Source: Cloeon dipterum
Taxonomy: Eukaryota; Arthropoda; Insecta; Ephemeroptera; Baetidae
Assembly (NCBI RefSeq): GCF_949628265.1
Contig: NC_088786.1
Span: 11,470,001 to 11,534,000, forward strand
Direction of reading: 5' to 3'
Length of the DNA: 64,000 bases
The position numbers and the translations under genes are program-made. Below the pieces are notes generated by a model. The model did not search any database. It was not told the DNA's origin and saw only the letters and a program-made list of their open reading frames with translations. Each line of letters begins with the position of its first letter. Within the stretch, counting starts at the first letter, position 1. Of this stretch, positions 26,605 to 38,883 are shown one piece after another.

Positions 26605-29600
26605 TTAGCGAGGCGGCGGATCGGTCGGTTGGTTCCTCGGGTCGCTTTGCCGGATGGGTTTCCTGCGCACGCTGCTCGCTTGCGAGCTGAGCGCGGCGCC
26701 GCTGCTAGCCGGGTTGCGCGCCGCCGACTGCGGTGGCGGCGGCACCTCTCGGATGGTGCCCGTGCCCGTCGTCATCATCATCACAGGAGGCTGGGTTGGC
26801 AATATACACATGGGGGGAGGCGTTTGCTTCGAGCTCCGCACAGTCGTCGCCGGCTTGGCGCACTGCTGCTGCGGCTGCTGCTGCTTGTGGTGGTGCGCGT
26901 GCGGCGCCGGCGGCACCTGCTGCTGGCCCCGCGACTGCTCGGCGCTGCTCCGGCTGCTTCTGCTCGCACTCGGCTGCGTTTGCGGCGGCTGCTGCTGGTG
27001 CAGCGAGTGCTGCTGCGAGTGCTGCAGGCTGGCCGGTCGCTGCTGCTGCTGGGTCAGCAGCGGCAACGAGGCGGCGCCCGCCGCGCAGTCTTGGAGACTC
27101 ATATCGGCCAGTGAAGAGAGTAACAGTTCTTGGGCAAACAGACTATGCTCGGCGCGGGTTTCCTCCATGGAATGAAGTTCCTCCTCTGATATTTGGCACT
27201 CGGACGACCTGGAAAACAAAGATAAATTTTATTGCGCAGTCTTTTCGAGCTTGAAATTAATTAAACGATCGCTTTCCAAGAACCTATCCATTCATGATAA
27301 TACAACATTATAAAATTTTGTTCCATTTTTTTCTAGTTTCAACCAAGCTGATCGTCACAGTGCAAGATTGTACGACAAGAACTTATTTGCGTGATGGGTT
27401 GCTTCACGCAAAGAGCTAAAAGAGCTTTAATTCAATTACATTATTAAAAATATCAGCTTGAAATCCAAAACATCATTAAGCACTTAGTTAGGCTTATTTC
27501 CTAATATTGGGAGAGTGGTTACTAGAAGTTTAGAAAGCAAAACAATGAATGTCCATTGGTATTGTGATGGTGTTTGGTCGTCAGCTGAGTGGAAAAATGG
27601 ATACTTCATACTGACATGCCAAAAATTAAGTATGTTTTCCTTCACAAATATTAAACAAAACTTTCGTGAGCGATATGGAAGCGTGAAGTTTATAGCGCTT
27701 TCATTTGAACGCTAAGTTTATACACATTATACCCTAGCATCATGATTGCTCCACAAACTTCAGATTGCAAGGCCATGGTTTTAAAATTCCTAACAACAAC
27801 AATTGAAAACAAATAGCACCAAAATCGAGATAGTCATTTAAGTTGCAACAATAATGATCATGGCGATACTTCCCTGGTGTTGGTTTAGAATGTAAAAGCT
27901 TAAGCTTAGAAGTTTTTTAGTTAATAAGGGGATACAAACTAATTTTCCCTCCAGGTGTGCTGCATAGCGGATAAAAATTATTAAATTAAAACTTAACCTT
28001 AAACGAGTCTAGGCAGCGGAGTAAAAATATGTTTTCTTTTATGAAATGCCATTTTAAAATAAAGTAAACAAATGTTACTAAATTTTTAGACTTTCCATAT
28101 GAAAATTTACATTGAATTTGTTCTTAAAACTCTTGATCCATTCGCCTTTCCTTGTTACTTTGTTGTTATATAGTTAAATAATATATTGTTTTGACAAGCG
28201 TGCGTAATAATAAAAACAAGCCACCATTAATTATTTGATATCCCAGCCACTTGCGTTGGCTGCCAAATTTAAAGCAGCGTGGCCAACCGCCGCGAGGTGC
28301 ATGTCGCGTCGGCTGCCAAGAAGTCAGATTGTGGGAAAACGGAAAGTATTGCCGATGGCAACGTCAGCCCCCAAGGAAAATTAATCCCTCTCAAACTTTC
28401 ATACACCCACTGAATACGAAGATGGGTGAGTCATTGAATACCAAATGTCCTTGCAATCTATCATTTCCACCCACCATGTCACATTACACAGCCAAGTGAT
28501 TAGAACAAAGAAGGAAAGAAGTCTCATTATGTAACGTAAATTCAAAGCAACTGTCTTGCGTTACTAATCCCATGAGATTAACTTTAAAATACTAACCTGC
28601 CAAGTATGTACTGCGAATTGCTTTGCGATGTCGACGTCTGACTAGCCACACAAGTTTGATCCCCTCCCAAGGTGGCAGCTTGATTTGCGGCAGTCAATCC
28701 AGCCATTGCACCCCCAAGGACTGTGAGCGGATTCACAGCTAACCCTACTGTAGCACCGTTTGAGGCAGCCTGCGACCTCCTAGGCAGTCGCTCCAATTGT
28801 TGTCTGGCAGCCTGAAAATTTTGTTTTTGTTTTCATACATTGGAACAATTAAGTTACACATAAACAAGGTTGGGGGGAGGAAAAGGAGAAGAAGTAAATA
28901 ACAAAACATTTCGTACCCTCACCTGCTGCCGCTCAAGCTGCAATTGAATCTGAAGCTGCTGCAACTGCGAGGGTGTCGAACCCACAGAGCTTGAAGAGCC
29001 GTTTGAATTCGCCATCGAAGAAGCTGCAGCCGCAGACCTGAAAAAGTTTATTGATAACCTTTAACACAATTGCTTTGTGATCTTTAAAAGTCTTACCTTC
29101 GTACTCCTGACAGTTGCGATAATAATTCTGCGATTGGATCTACGTCCCTGCTAGAGGGCGATAAAGCTGATAATCCTCCCGAAGAGCTAAAGTGCATATT
29201 GGACCGTCTAGCTCGAGGTACTCCCGAGCCACCTCGGGACGAGTGTGGGATTCTCCTAACGCCACCATGACGTGTCACAGAGGGCTCATCGTGCACAAGC
29301 AGTTAAGGAAAATCATTTTAGCACAGAAAAAATTCCATAATTGCTTATAAAATTTAATACTATCTGAGCTACAAAAGATAATCAAATTTGTTGCTACAAC
29401 AAATTTAGTTGTAGATAATATAGACTCAAATAGCAGTTTCAAGTGTGTTCTGACGTTTTAACTAGTAATGCAGCAAATGGAGTCATAGAGAATATGAAAT
29501 AATTCAAATATGCTTGAAAAGGATATGAGGAACGAAATGAGATCTCGAGGCCCACTTCTGTGCTCCAAGGTCAAGTGAGCAACGAAGTCATCAGTAACGT

Positions 29601-30371
29601 GGTTTGGGTCACCTCCCGGAAGGGATGCACAAACGGGACAAACGACTTCAAAAGTGATGTCTGCATGTTCCGCCGTGACGTGCTCCTGCAGGGTAGCTTC
29701 AGTGAGGCCCTGCTTGCCGCAGAAAGGGCAGGTAAATGCCTGAGGTTGCTCTACATTCAGACCTTCGCCACCATAGTACAGTTCTGCGACAGACAAAGAA
29801 TAATATTGTCGGCACCAGAAACAGGGTTAGCTCTCGATCATTACCATAGTCGGAGCGTGTTAGGATGCACTGCATCGGGTGGTCTGTCGTGTGCCTGGTA
29901 GTGGTTGCCCCGGACTCGTAGCAAGTAGCACACAGGTCGTAGTCGTAGCAAATTAGGCATTTGTAACGCCGTCCCCGGAAATTTCCTTTAAGGCAAGAAT
30001 CACAGCTTACACCTGAAAACACGGATGGGTCAGTGCGCTGGTCAGGTTCAGGCGAAAGGAATTCGCGGATGTGACCCTGGACGGATTTAAATGCCCTCCT
30101 TAAATTAGCCCCCGAAGGAAAGTGCGTCTTTAAACAACACTGGGCTTCCCGTGCTGAGCGCGCGTCACGCGTCGCGCGTCGGCCCCGAAGTAAGCACTCC
30201 CGGGGGCTGGAGGATTACTGAATACTTGCCAAACAGAGATGGTTGCTAAATAAAAATGCAGACGGGCAGCGAGAAAAGTTGGGAAACATCGGGCCAGCGG
30301 TGCGGGCTCGGCTGGGCTCGGCGACCGCCAGCCCTTCAGGGGCCCACTAACTCACCTTCATGGCGAGACAT
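26605..30371 (-). CDS. KCMF1: E3 ubiquitin ligase KCMF1 (ZZ-type zinc finger)
   Basis: KCMF1 is an E3 ligase that partners with UBR4 and RAD6 in proteasomal and lysosomal quality control. Seven exons (30356-30371, 29845-30012, 29527-29783, 29097-29290, 28923-29037, 28597-28811, 26605-27208) join in frame to 522 aa. The start, MSRHEGVSCDSC, and the ZZ finger (CLICYDYDLCATCYESG) are hallmarks, followed by C2H2-like units (FTCPFCGKQGLTE, VCPVCASLPGGDPNHVTDDFVAHL), the PRARRSNMHF block, DPIAELLSQLSGVRR and a Gln-rich coiled region. The protein is longer than human KCMF1 (381 aa) because the last exon adds a low-complexity Gln/His/Ser/Pro tail after the conserved EHSLFAQELLLSSL segment. Exon 3 is joined to exon 4 only by removing an AT-AC intron, annotated separately. 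The 16-nt first coding exon implies 5'UTR further right. Confidence 0.95.
29291..29526 (-). other. U12-type AT-AC intron (KCMF1 intron 3)
   Basis: Read on the minus strand, the intron starts ATATCCTTTT, which matches the minor-spliceosome AT-AC donor. It ends TTTTCCTTAACTGCTTGTGCAC. The TTCCTTAAC is the U12 branch-site consensus, about 12 nt from the terminal AC. Length 236 bp. The phase is 0, and the spliced codons read GPRDLISFL then DEPSVTRH, matching the conserved KCMF1 order. No GT-AG alternative gives that join. Confidence 0.93.
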
Positions 30372-32855
30372 AGTTAATCCAGCGGTTAGTCGTAATTTTT
30401 AAGTCTATCAGGTTGGAGAAGAGAACGACCGTTGTCTAAATAATCACGACATTAAGAGTGCGATGTGCATTTACAGATGACATAGACCTCCATTTCGCAA
30501 TGAGCTCTTCCTTCCTCATTGGTGGGGCAAGCTCCGAGGAGAATGAAGAGCGAACAGGACTAAAAAAACCTCCTTGGCGCATCGAGGGGTGGGGCACGCA
30601 GATTCTTGCGAGAAAGGGATGGGTCGATCTAATAAAACCGGTTTTCAGATATTTTGAGAGGAAAAATCGGTTGTTCTGGCTTGATTGGTATGTTTAAGGC
30701 AGGTTTTTTGATCATTTTGCCGGTTTTATTGAACATTAATCTTATTCCAAGATGTGAGATGTTAAAAAAGTACTCGGTGGTACCCATCGAATAAAAATCT
30801 AATCGTTGCAGCCAGCACTAGCTAGCAGAGCCTGTACTGCCAGCCAGTTTTGATGCAAGTTGCCAAGTCGCGAGTGAGATCGTCGTGCATATTGCGGAGA
30901 TGAAATCTGCGACAAATTACGAGGCGGCCTGCTCCACGTACCGCGAGTGATCTCTAGTTCGGCTGCTACAGCAGAGAAGGACGTGCCTGCACGTGACCCT
31001 AGCCACCAGGCGCAAAGGTAAAGCCCCCGGCGGTCTATCTACAGGTTCGTGTTGTGGTACACGGGGCCCAGAGCGGACGAGTACCAGTCCGTGACAGCAA
31101 GGATACGTCCAAGAGCGCATTTAAAACGCGTATCCATCGTTTTGTCATTGGGAGCGAACGCCCACACGCACTCGTCGGCAGTCTGCTGCTTTTGGTTTGT
31201 TTTCGCAGACTTTTATGCAATATAATTTCATTTGTGCTGCTGCTTTTTCCGTCCGTCCGTCCGCCGCCGCTGCTAGCAACCTGAATTCCTGCACAGACGT
31301 CATCACCTGTACTGCCTGCTGGTTTTTGACACTAGCGGTCTATGACCATATCGGAGGCACCTTCACGAATTTGGTTGAGTCCGCGCTCAAGGCTATACGC
31401 GTTACAGTTGTTGGTGTGTTCGCCTCTGAAACCGGAGCACCGCGCCCAATTACACACACGGCTTACTCGAATTTTACGCATTTTTCCACCAAATTTTCGC
31501 TTCGGTGCCTCTGATGAATTTTTTAATATATAATGAATGAAACTCACATATCCACAGCCTCCTGCTGACTCATTATTTGGATGTTGCAGCTTCCTGCCTT
31601 GTGGCTTAATTGCGTAACGTGTTTTTGGTTTGCTTTTGTCTCGTCTACGAGCGTTTATTCCCTTGAATTAGAATAACAATGGAACCAGTCCAATGAATGA
31701 AATGTCTCAATAAGACTCTCGTTTGTGCAATTCCTTACTAACCAATTGAAATGGCGATTCATGAGCGACTCCCACGGCTTTATTACGTGCATATTTTATT
31801 GTTTCCACGTCTGTGGGTAGCGGTTGATTCTCGTGGAAAGTTGAACATACACACATTTCAATTGCTTCATTGATTTTATTAGCGTTTTACACTAGTAGAT
31901 CCTTGAGTCCTGTTAATTTACACGATAATCTGTTCGACGTTTCAATACCAAATTAAATGATTATAACTTACTCTTTGATTAACGATCGTCGGGATTGTAG
32001 AACTGGTATATATATTTTATTCAGGCTTTCCAGTGTTCTCCACTGCTAGTCAAATGACAGAAAATATGCTTTCTGTTTATTGTTCATTTCTATTTTTTTC
32101 TGTCAAGGTAATTTATCAGCTTGCGGTGAACCTCAAGTAGATTTTTAAAATCATGCTCATTTGTAAAATTGCTGCCTTTTCATATTATATACTAATGTCC
32201 AGTGAAGATTTTAATGATATAAAAATGTATCTACTATCTTCGCTCCCTGACGAGAATAATTTGGTTACTTCAGATAATTTGTGGTATGCCTTCTTGGAGA
32301 GTTGATTGCCCTGCGTGGAGCGATTTTCAAGCTTGCGCGTCTAAAATATTTTTTAAGAAAATAACAAGCTTTTTTGTCTTCAATAACACTTAGTAATGAC
32401 TCACCAAATAATTTCAATCCCGAACTTAAACTTTCCTAGAGTTGTTTGCAGTGTCTTCACCTCATTTTAAATCGAAACCATCTATTTTTTATCATAAAAA
32501 TTGATAGAGATTTCCAAGACTTTTTAATTTGAAGTTCATAAAATTTAAAAGTTCTGGCCTTCAATATTTAATTCCAAAAAACGTCCTCAAGCAAATGCGT
32601 CGCTTATCGCCTATAATCTCAGGAGTTACACTAAACAATTTATGTCATGAGAATCTTATTTCCCTACCTTGATTCCCGCTTGTGCTGTGAAAATATGGAG
32701 AATCGTGTTTAACTTCAAGCTGCTACTTGTCACTCTTGAAAAAGAAAAAGCCTTGCGCGCATCTCAAAAGCTCCATTGCTCTTCCTAACAACCTTTAAAC
32801 CTTATTAATGAAAATTATAATTTAAAACTCTGTTGTGCTTCTGTTTCTCCAAAAG
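30372..32855. other. KCMF1 upstream region; candidate first exons for flanking genes
   Basis: GC-rich from about 30100 to 30360 at the KCMF1 5' end, as expected for its promoter/5'UTR. A second GC-rich block at about 30820-31017 ends GCGCAAAG before a GTAAAG donor at 31018. It could be a plus-strand non-coding exon of the DLGAP gene downstream. Beyond about 31550 the sequence is AT-rich and I see no gene. Confidence 0.35.
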
Positions 32856-32967
32856 ATGAGTAACGATGTAAGAAACGAGCAGAGCTACCTGAAAATGGCA
32901 GCGTCCGCCGAATCTATTGGCAGCTGTTCGCTTGACGTAGATTACACGACAAGTGAATCTAACGCAG
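32856..32967 (+). CDS. Isolated candidate coding exon, possibly DLGAP N-terminus
   Basis: A 112-nt stretch is open only in the frame starting ATG (MSNDVRNEQS, ending TTSESNA). It begins right after a pyrimidine-rich acceptor (TTTCTCCAAAAG) and ends at a GTAAAG donor. Its composition is visibly more coding-like than the AT-rich surroundings. I do not recognise the peptide. It exits in phase 1, whereas the next certain exon (36433) must be entered in phase 2, so at least one further exon would be needed to connect them. It may be an alternative N-terminal exon of the DLGAP gene or belong to nothing. Confidence 0.4.
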
Positions 32968-35900
32968 GTAAAGAACGAAATCATAGCCACGTACGTGCTC
33001 TGGTGTTTGAGTGAGCAGACAAACGCACAGACGCGCTGAATTGATTTGCATTAATTAATGAGTTCAGTGTAGCGCATGCCGCCGCATCCCATTTATAAAT
33101 AAGCTGAATGTGTGTATTTATTCAGAATGCAAATAATGCTGTGTCCAGTGTCCATCCTGTCTGGTGCTTTAGTGAATCTATCAAAGTGGAATGTAAATAA
33201 GAATGGTTTAGACCTCTTTTCCTTGTCGGCCTCTTTGTGTTCGTCCGATTGACCCATTTCTCCCCAGAATATAATTGCTTCTGTTAATTGTCCGCTGGCT
33301 CGTTTTGTTTATTTATTTATTGTCCGTTCGTGTTGCACTCTATTTCAGATTGTTATTTTGTGTCTGTTTTTCCTTGTTCCCTATTTCAGGCAATTCTTGT
33401 TGTACTTGACCGGCTTCTGTTTATCTTTTACTTTTTCCAGGGATCCGTTTGCAAAACTTTTTATGGCCTAAAATTGATTTTCGGTGCTTTAGTAAGTGAT
33501 TTTTCGATTGCAGTGGATTGTGTTCTAAATGTTTCTTCGCGTCCATCCTCCATTCCACGCATCTCTGACTAATCCAAAGTATAATTTTGCTCCAGATTAT
33601 GAAATTTGCATTGAATTCATTTTCCCATGGAGAAATTGAGGAAGTCGGAGAAATTTCGTACAGTTCATTCCTTGCAATAAATTTTTACGACCCTCCTCCG
33701 CACAGTACTTGTTTTTATACTAGCAATAAAAGCAGTATGTTGCTGGAAGGTGCTTCTGAAAGAGTCTAAAAGCTATTTTTCCAGGTCAGACATTTTGACA
33801 GGCAATAAATTGTTAGATTCTGATGTGGTTTTGCCAAGTCAACAGCGGTGCTCTTGAAATTCCGCCTCTGTCACTCCAGCAAATATTTGTCCGTTGAAAA
33901 CCACTCAAATTAATCGCTGTTGCTCTCGTGACCTTTGTCGATGAGCCTAAATAGCAATCAAGTGCCAAATCACGGTTCAATTTTATTTTCGTACAGCCTT
34001 ATACGCGTTAACTTTTTTTAAACATCTGTTCGAGAAATTTAACTTTTACAACATGAATTGGAACCTATATTAAAGATGGCGAATCAACAAATCAAATTGA
34101 TACAAGGAATTTTTATTTATTATTATTTGTTCAATATTGGTGATTAGTCAACTTGCTATTCAGACTTTGACATTTTTTCAATATTATTTTCAATGCAAAG
34201 AAAGTTTATTATTTTATAAAATATTTGTAAAGTAATTCGATGGATGCAGGGCTCATTTTTAACACACAATTCATTGTTTAAATCACGCTTGCTTAGTTAC
34301 AATTAATATCACTTAGTCTCAATCACTTAAAATTACTAAATATAACTTTCACAATTTTAGGCTATAGAACTTAATTTGTTTCACGACTAATTTTGCAATT
34401 ACTCTTCTCTAATTTCATATTTCGTTCGCCACGACATGTGAATTAATACACCAAATTTTTACTTCAGTTGCTATTTGTAACTTTTTCCAGCCGCACCTCT
34501 TCATTTTGTCAGCGTAGTGTTTTCGTGCCACAATAATTATTATTTTCACCTGTACCTTGCACACTGTGTCGTTGTAATTACGTTCATCTACATGCGTCGT
34601 GCATAATTAATTAGCCAACTAGTCCGCGTCGGCCGCATCAGCACGAGAGACGAGTAAGGCAAAAAGGGCCGACCGAATGTGCAAGACAAGTGTGCCATTT
34701 ACTTTTCCGCCGCTTTCTCTGCTCTCGCGCTCGTGCCGCGCCGATGTCGGACGAATGTGAAGAATGTGTCGATTTTAACACTTGCCGCGTGTGATTGACA
34801 GCTTTGTTAACATCGCGGCTCGGCTTCAAACCATCGCCGTCGCAGCGCACCCTCCACAGCTTCGATTCGCAGCGGCTCTTGGCGCAGAGTTCAGAGGAAA
34901 TCTCCACTTCGTCCGCCTCCGACCGCAGACAGGCAGTCAAACTCGCAAACTCGAGGTAATTATGTTCGCAGATCAGATAAGCTTTTGATCACTCTTGAAA
35001 AGATCCCACGGCGCCCGCTAACCTTAAATGCAGAACACGATTTCTAATTGTTTTCGTGGTCCATATTTTCTTCACTCTACTCACAATCAGCACATCCTGT
35101 AAGCTCTGAGCTTCTTTTCGCCTCCTCGCACCGAGGTATTTTATTTAAATTTGTCCCTAAAGTCGCTGGAAAGGTGTGAAAACCAGCAAGTGGCGTGTTG
35201 GCGCCAGTGCGTCTCCCAGCCCGTTGAACTATTTGAGCATTTCGGGTCACTAAATTTACCCCATTTAGCCGTCTCTAACATTGAGTAACCATAATATTAG
35301 ATTTATTTTTCAAATGCTCGATCAGATATATATTTTCACCGCGTCATTTTGTTTTTAATTAATTATCAGTGCAAGTAAAATTGACAAATAATTCTTTAAA
35401 ATTCATTTATTAAATGGAAAATATAATACGATAACAAGGTTGTTCTTGCAAATAGGCTCTAAAGCCATTCATATAAGGTATGCTTGAAAGCTGTTTCAGC
35501 TATTGAAGCGTGCAATAAGAGAACTTTGTCTGCATATTAAATTGCCAGGAGAGCGAGAAGAACAATTCGGAGAATCAAGTCTATTCGCTCGCTGCAGCTG
35601 GGTAAAGCCACATCGTGCTGCAGTTGGTTCTAAATCGATTTTTCTCACAGGTTTAGTATAGTGCTGCAAACAGTAACAGCTGTTCACATCCAAAAATCCA
35701 CAATATTTCAAGCTTTTTGTAGCAGATCTTGATTCCTGAATAATTAACAGATTCAGCTATGGATTTTGGTGGTCAATCGCGTCCTTCGCCTTAAAGGCAT
35801 TATCTCAGAATTGGTATCGCGTGGAATAGATGAATGTGGGGCTGTAAATAACGCTGCATTTGGTTTTCGGGCAATGAAGGTGTATCGTTACGCCTTTGGT

Positions 35901-36432
35901 AATGAACTTGTTTTTAGTTCGTCTACAAATAATTCAAGATCAGTGTCACGCGCGATGTAACGTGTTATTCGTTCTTAAAAACGGTTATCCAATTTATCTT
36001 TTTTGATCAGGAATATTTATCATTTTTTCTCTTTCCTCTGTCATAAAAATATAATTATTGCTCTCTTTGGGTTTTTGTTCATGAAAGGATAACAAGAAAG
36101 TAGACGAACCAGTTTTGCTTACGTGACTAAAATGCTGGAAGAAATTTGCTCAATTTTCTGTAGAATGTTTTTAGCGTTAAATTAAGCAAGATTTTTCGAT
36201 TTACATTCTTCCACAACAAATATTGCCTACCGACAAATTAAAAAATAAACGTTAAACGTTGCTGGTTCAACTTTTCACCAAAAAATTATTGTTCTTATCA
36301 AATCTTCAGGTTTGGCGAGACAGTAAATTTAAGATGTTTCTTGAAGAACCGTTGAAATTCTCACAAGTATTTTTTCATGTTTATTGATGTGCCATTGATA
36401 CCAACGTCATGGTTCTTCATTTATGATTCCAG
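32968..36432. other. Long AT-rich stretch, probable intron with possible alternative promoter
   Basis: No confident gene. A GC-rich island at about 34620-34955 ends CTCGAG before GTAATT. It could be an alternative non-coding first exon of the downstream gene. A 51-nt segment at 33441-33491 is framed by TTTTCCAG and GTAAGT and stays open when entered in phase 1, but keeps phase 1 on exit, so it does not solve the join to 36433. Open frames elsewhere show no protein features. Confidence 0.35.
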
Positions 36433-38883
36433 GGACGTCTTTAAGAGCGAGGACTCCGTTTTTAGCTACCTACAGTCTCGGAAGCCATCATACGTCAACA
36501 TTTCGTGTTCGGTGAGCGGCTACACGCCAGCAATCAACTACCACAACCTCAAGTTTGGCCTCAGTAGTCTGCAGAGTCTGAACACGCAGCCGCTGATTTT
36601 AAGCAAACGAAAGCCGCACTCCTTCACAGAGATGATGAACGGAAACCACAGCAAGTCGGACTTTGTCGACTGCTCCTCAGGCAACTTCTTCAAGAAGCAG
36701 TCGCCAGACTCATTTTGCTCACAGTTCACCAAGACCAGTAACATATTCACCAACAACAACAACCGCATGACCAGCGTTGAGTCGACCGCAGTTCACACCT
36801 CTGTGAGTTCTTCTATTGTTATTCCGCATGTGCTTTACTGCGACATTATAAAATCTCGATTTTTACCCTATGCGCAAAGGGCAAATGTGTAGAGTCTTTG
36901 TTTTTCAAAATTTCCATCAGTTAAGTTCCAATTAATTATTATCTTTCACATTAATCACCCGCGTTCACTAGGCTTACGTTTGGGCTTTTTCGCAATTTAC
37001 CCAAGTAACTTTTGCAATTTGCGATAAGAAACAGCACAATGATAAGGGTATTCCTGTGACACAATTATTTTCGCATGCAGACCTTGAGGCCTGAAAGCAA
37101 AAACGGCACCACCAATGGCGCCGAGTCAAACACGGAAAAGTCCTTCATCCAGCAGAGAGTGGAGCGGCTGTATGGAAGAGGTGCCTTCGCACCCACCTTC
37201 TACAAGCAGAGAAGCGTTTCGCCAAGAAGCAGCCTGGTGGGTGCAGCCAGCGTTAAATTGAACCTGTTTCTAATGAAAATCTTCTCGCCATTCATTGTCT
37301 ACAGTCTCCAGGCCAAGAGAACAAAACAAATCCAGAAAAGACTGCAACCACTTCTCCTACGAAAATGCCCGAGCTGCCAGTGCTCAAGTTGCTGCGACCA
37401 GAATTCCGTGATCAACTGATCCTTAATTCGGCGCACTCAACCCCTTGGTGGAGGCAACAGTTGAGAACTGTACCCAAGCCAGTAGAGTATAATGGCAACG
37501 GCACTGGACAAGAGAGAATCATTCCTATAACCCTTGAGGCAGACGTCATTACCAACCAGTCAAAGGTAGAAAAGTACTTGAATACTTATGGGCTCCTAAA
37601 AACATCAGGTGCTAAACATAATTATTATTATTATTTGAGGATTACCAGGTGAAAACAGGTGGCAAGTTGATTGAGGAAAAATAGGGTCCTACTTTTTCTG
37701 ATGAAGCTTTCGAAAAAAATGCTTGTTTTAAATATAAATGCGTAAGAAGGTTAAAGATTAGACTAATGCATAAATTCAATCAAAATCTTAAAACATTCCA
37801 TCCGATGTTTTTACAAATGGTAATTCAATACCCTCATGAAACTTTGTATTTAATTGCAGACCGATAATGCATTAAATGACAAAGTCTGTGATGTCGCCAC
37901 TCAGGCGCAAGAAATCCCACAAGATCAGCAGCCTGCGGCTGTTGATGTTATCCCCATCACCTCAGCAGTTGCACCAGATCCCGCCAACAAGGACAAAGAT
38001 GGGCATCACTACCTTAAGGTGTGTAACTACCTGATGATTAATTAGACATCCTGACTAATCGCTTGCGGCGCAGCTCCATGCTGTCGAGACTCAAAGGTTG
38101 CTCAAACTGGCTGACTTGTACGAAGAAGATTTGGAGAACTCGTCCATTAACGAAGATATCAAGGGAAAGTTGAGGGCCGCTACTGGACAGGCAAGGCTGC
38201 TCGTCAGGCAGAAGCTGAAGCAGTTTGAAGGACTCTGCCACAGAAACTTGGTATGCTCTCAATGGAAAAGCGGTGTATGGTTCTTAATAATGCGTTTCGT
38301 AAAGGACTCGAACTGTGAAGAACAATTCCCCACGACCAAAGAGGATCTTGCTGGCTTTTGGGACATGGTTTACCTGCAAGTTGAGCACATTGACAGCTTG
38401 TTTAATGAGTTGGCTGAACTGAAAAAGAAAGGATGGCCTTCTGAGGTTTGTTAAAAACAAATATCACATTCACTTAATTTGATAAATTAAATAAATTGAT
38501 GTTAAGGATTTCAATATTAATGAGGGAATGTCTTGTATTGTAAGAACACAAATATTAAGTTAATGTCAAGATTTTTTTAATCTAACTATCAGTATTATAA
38601 CTTAACATATTTGCTGATTTTGCGAGTAATTTTTAACCAACAAAATTGGGGATTTTAGTCTACGCCCAAGAAAGCACCACCCCCAAGGCAAACCAAAGGC
38701 GCAGGAAGGCCTGGAAAGAGTAGTGCACAAGTCATCGCTAAGCCGCTCTCAGACAAGGCGCAGGAGGCAGCCCGTCAGCGTGATGAACAACGAAAGAAGA
38801 TTTTGGAGGAAAGGAGGCGTCTGGCCAAGCTTCAAAAGAAGGCAGATGACACAGTCGAGATTTTTGCTCCAAATGCTGAGTGA
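36433..38883 (+). CDS. DLGAP/GKAP-domain protein (vulcan/DLGAP family), 5' end unresolved
   Basis: DLGAP proteins are scaffolds; neuronal members link PSD-95/DLG to SHANK, and DLGAP5/HURP binds spindle microtubules. Exons 36433-36802, 37081-37236, 37305-37608, 37649-37665 (17-nt microexon), 37860-38018, 38074-38250, 38305-38445 and 38659-38883 join in frame. The C-terminal half is a clear GKAP domain: ETQRLLKLADLYEEDLE, KGKLRAATGQARLLVRQKLKQF, then DLAGFWDMVYLQVEHIDSLF, followed by APPPR and a basic coiled segment (ARQRDEQRKKILEERRRLAK). The protein ends DTVEIFAPNAE. Vertebrate DLGAP1-4 continue to a PDZ-binding QTRL, absent here. The 54-nt intron 38251-38304 is stop-free and a multiple of three, so its retention would keep the frame. 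Exon 36433 enters in phase 2 and its partner upstream is not identified. The domain call is firm; the subfamily is not. Confidence 0.88.

Noticed and set aside
31090-31115. GTATCCTTG on the minus strand upstream of KCMF1
   Set aside because: Imperfect donor with no identified partner acceptor; too weak to call a second U12 intron in the 5'UTR.
38098-38454. Continuous reading through 38251-38304 as one exon
   Set aside because: The segment has GT and AG ends and interrupts the conserved GKAP spacing; treated as an intron with possible retention.
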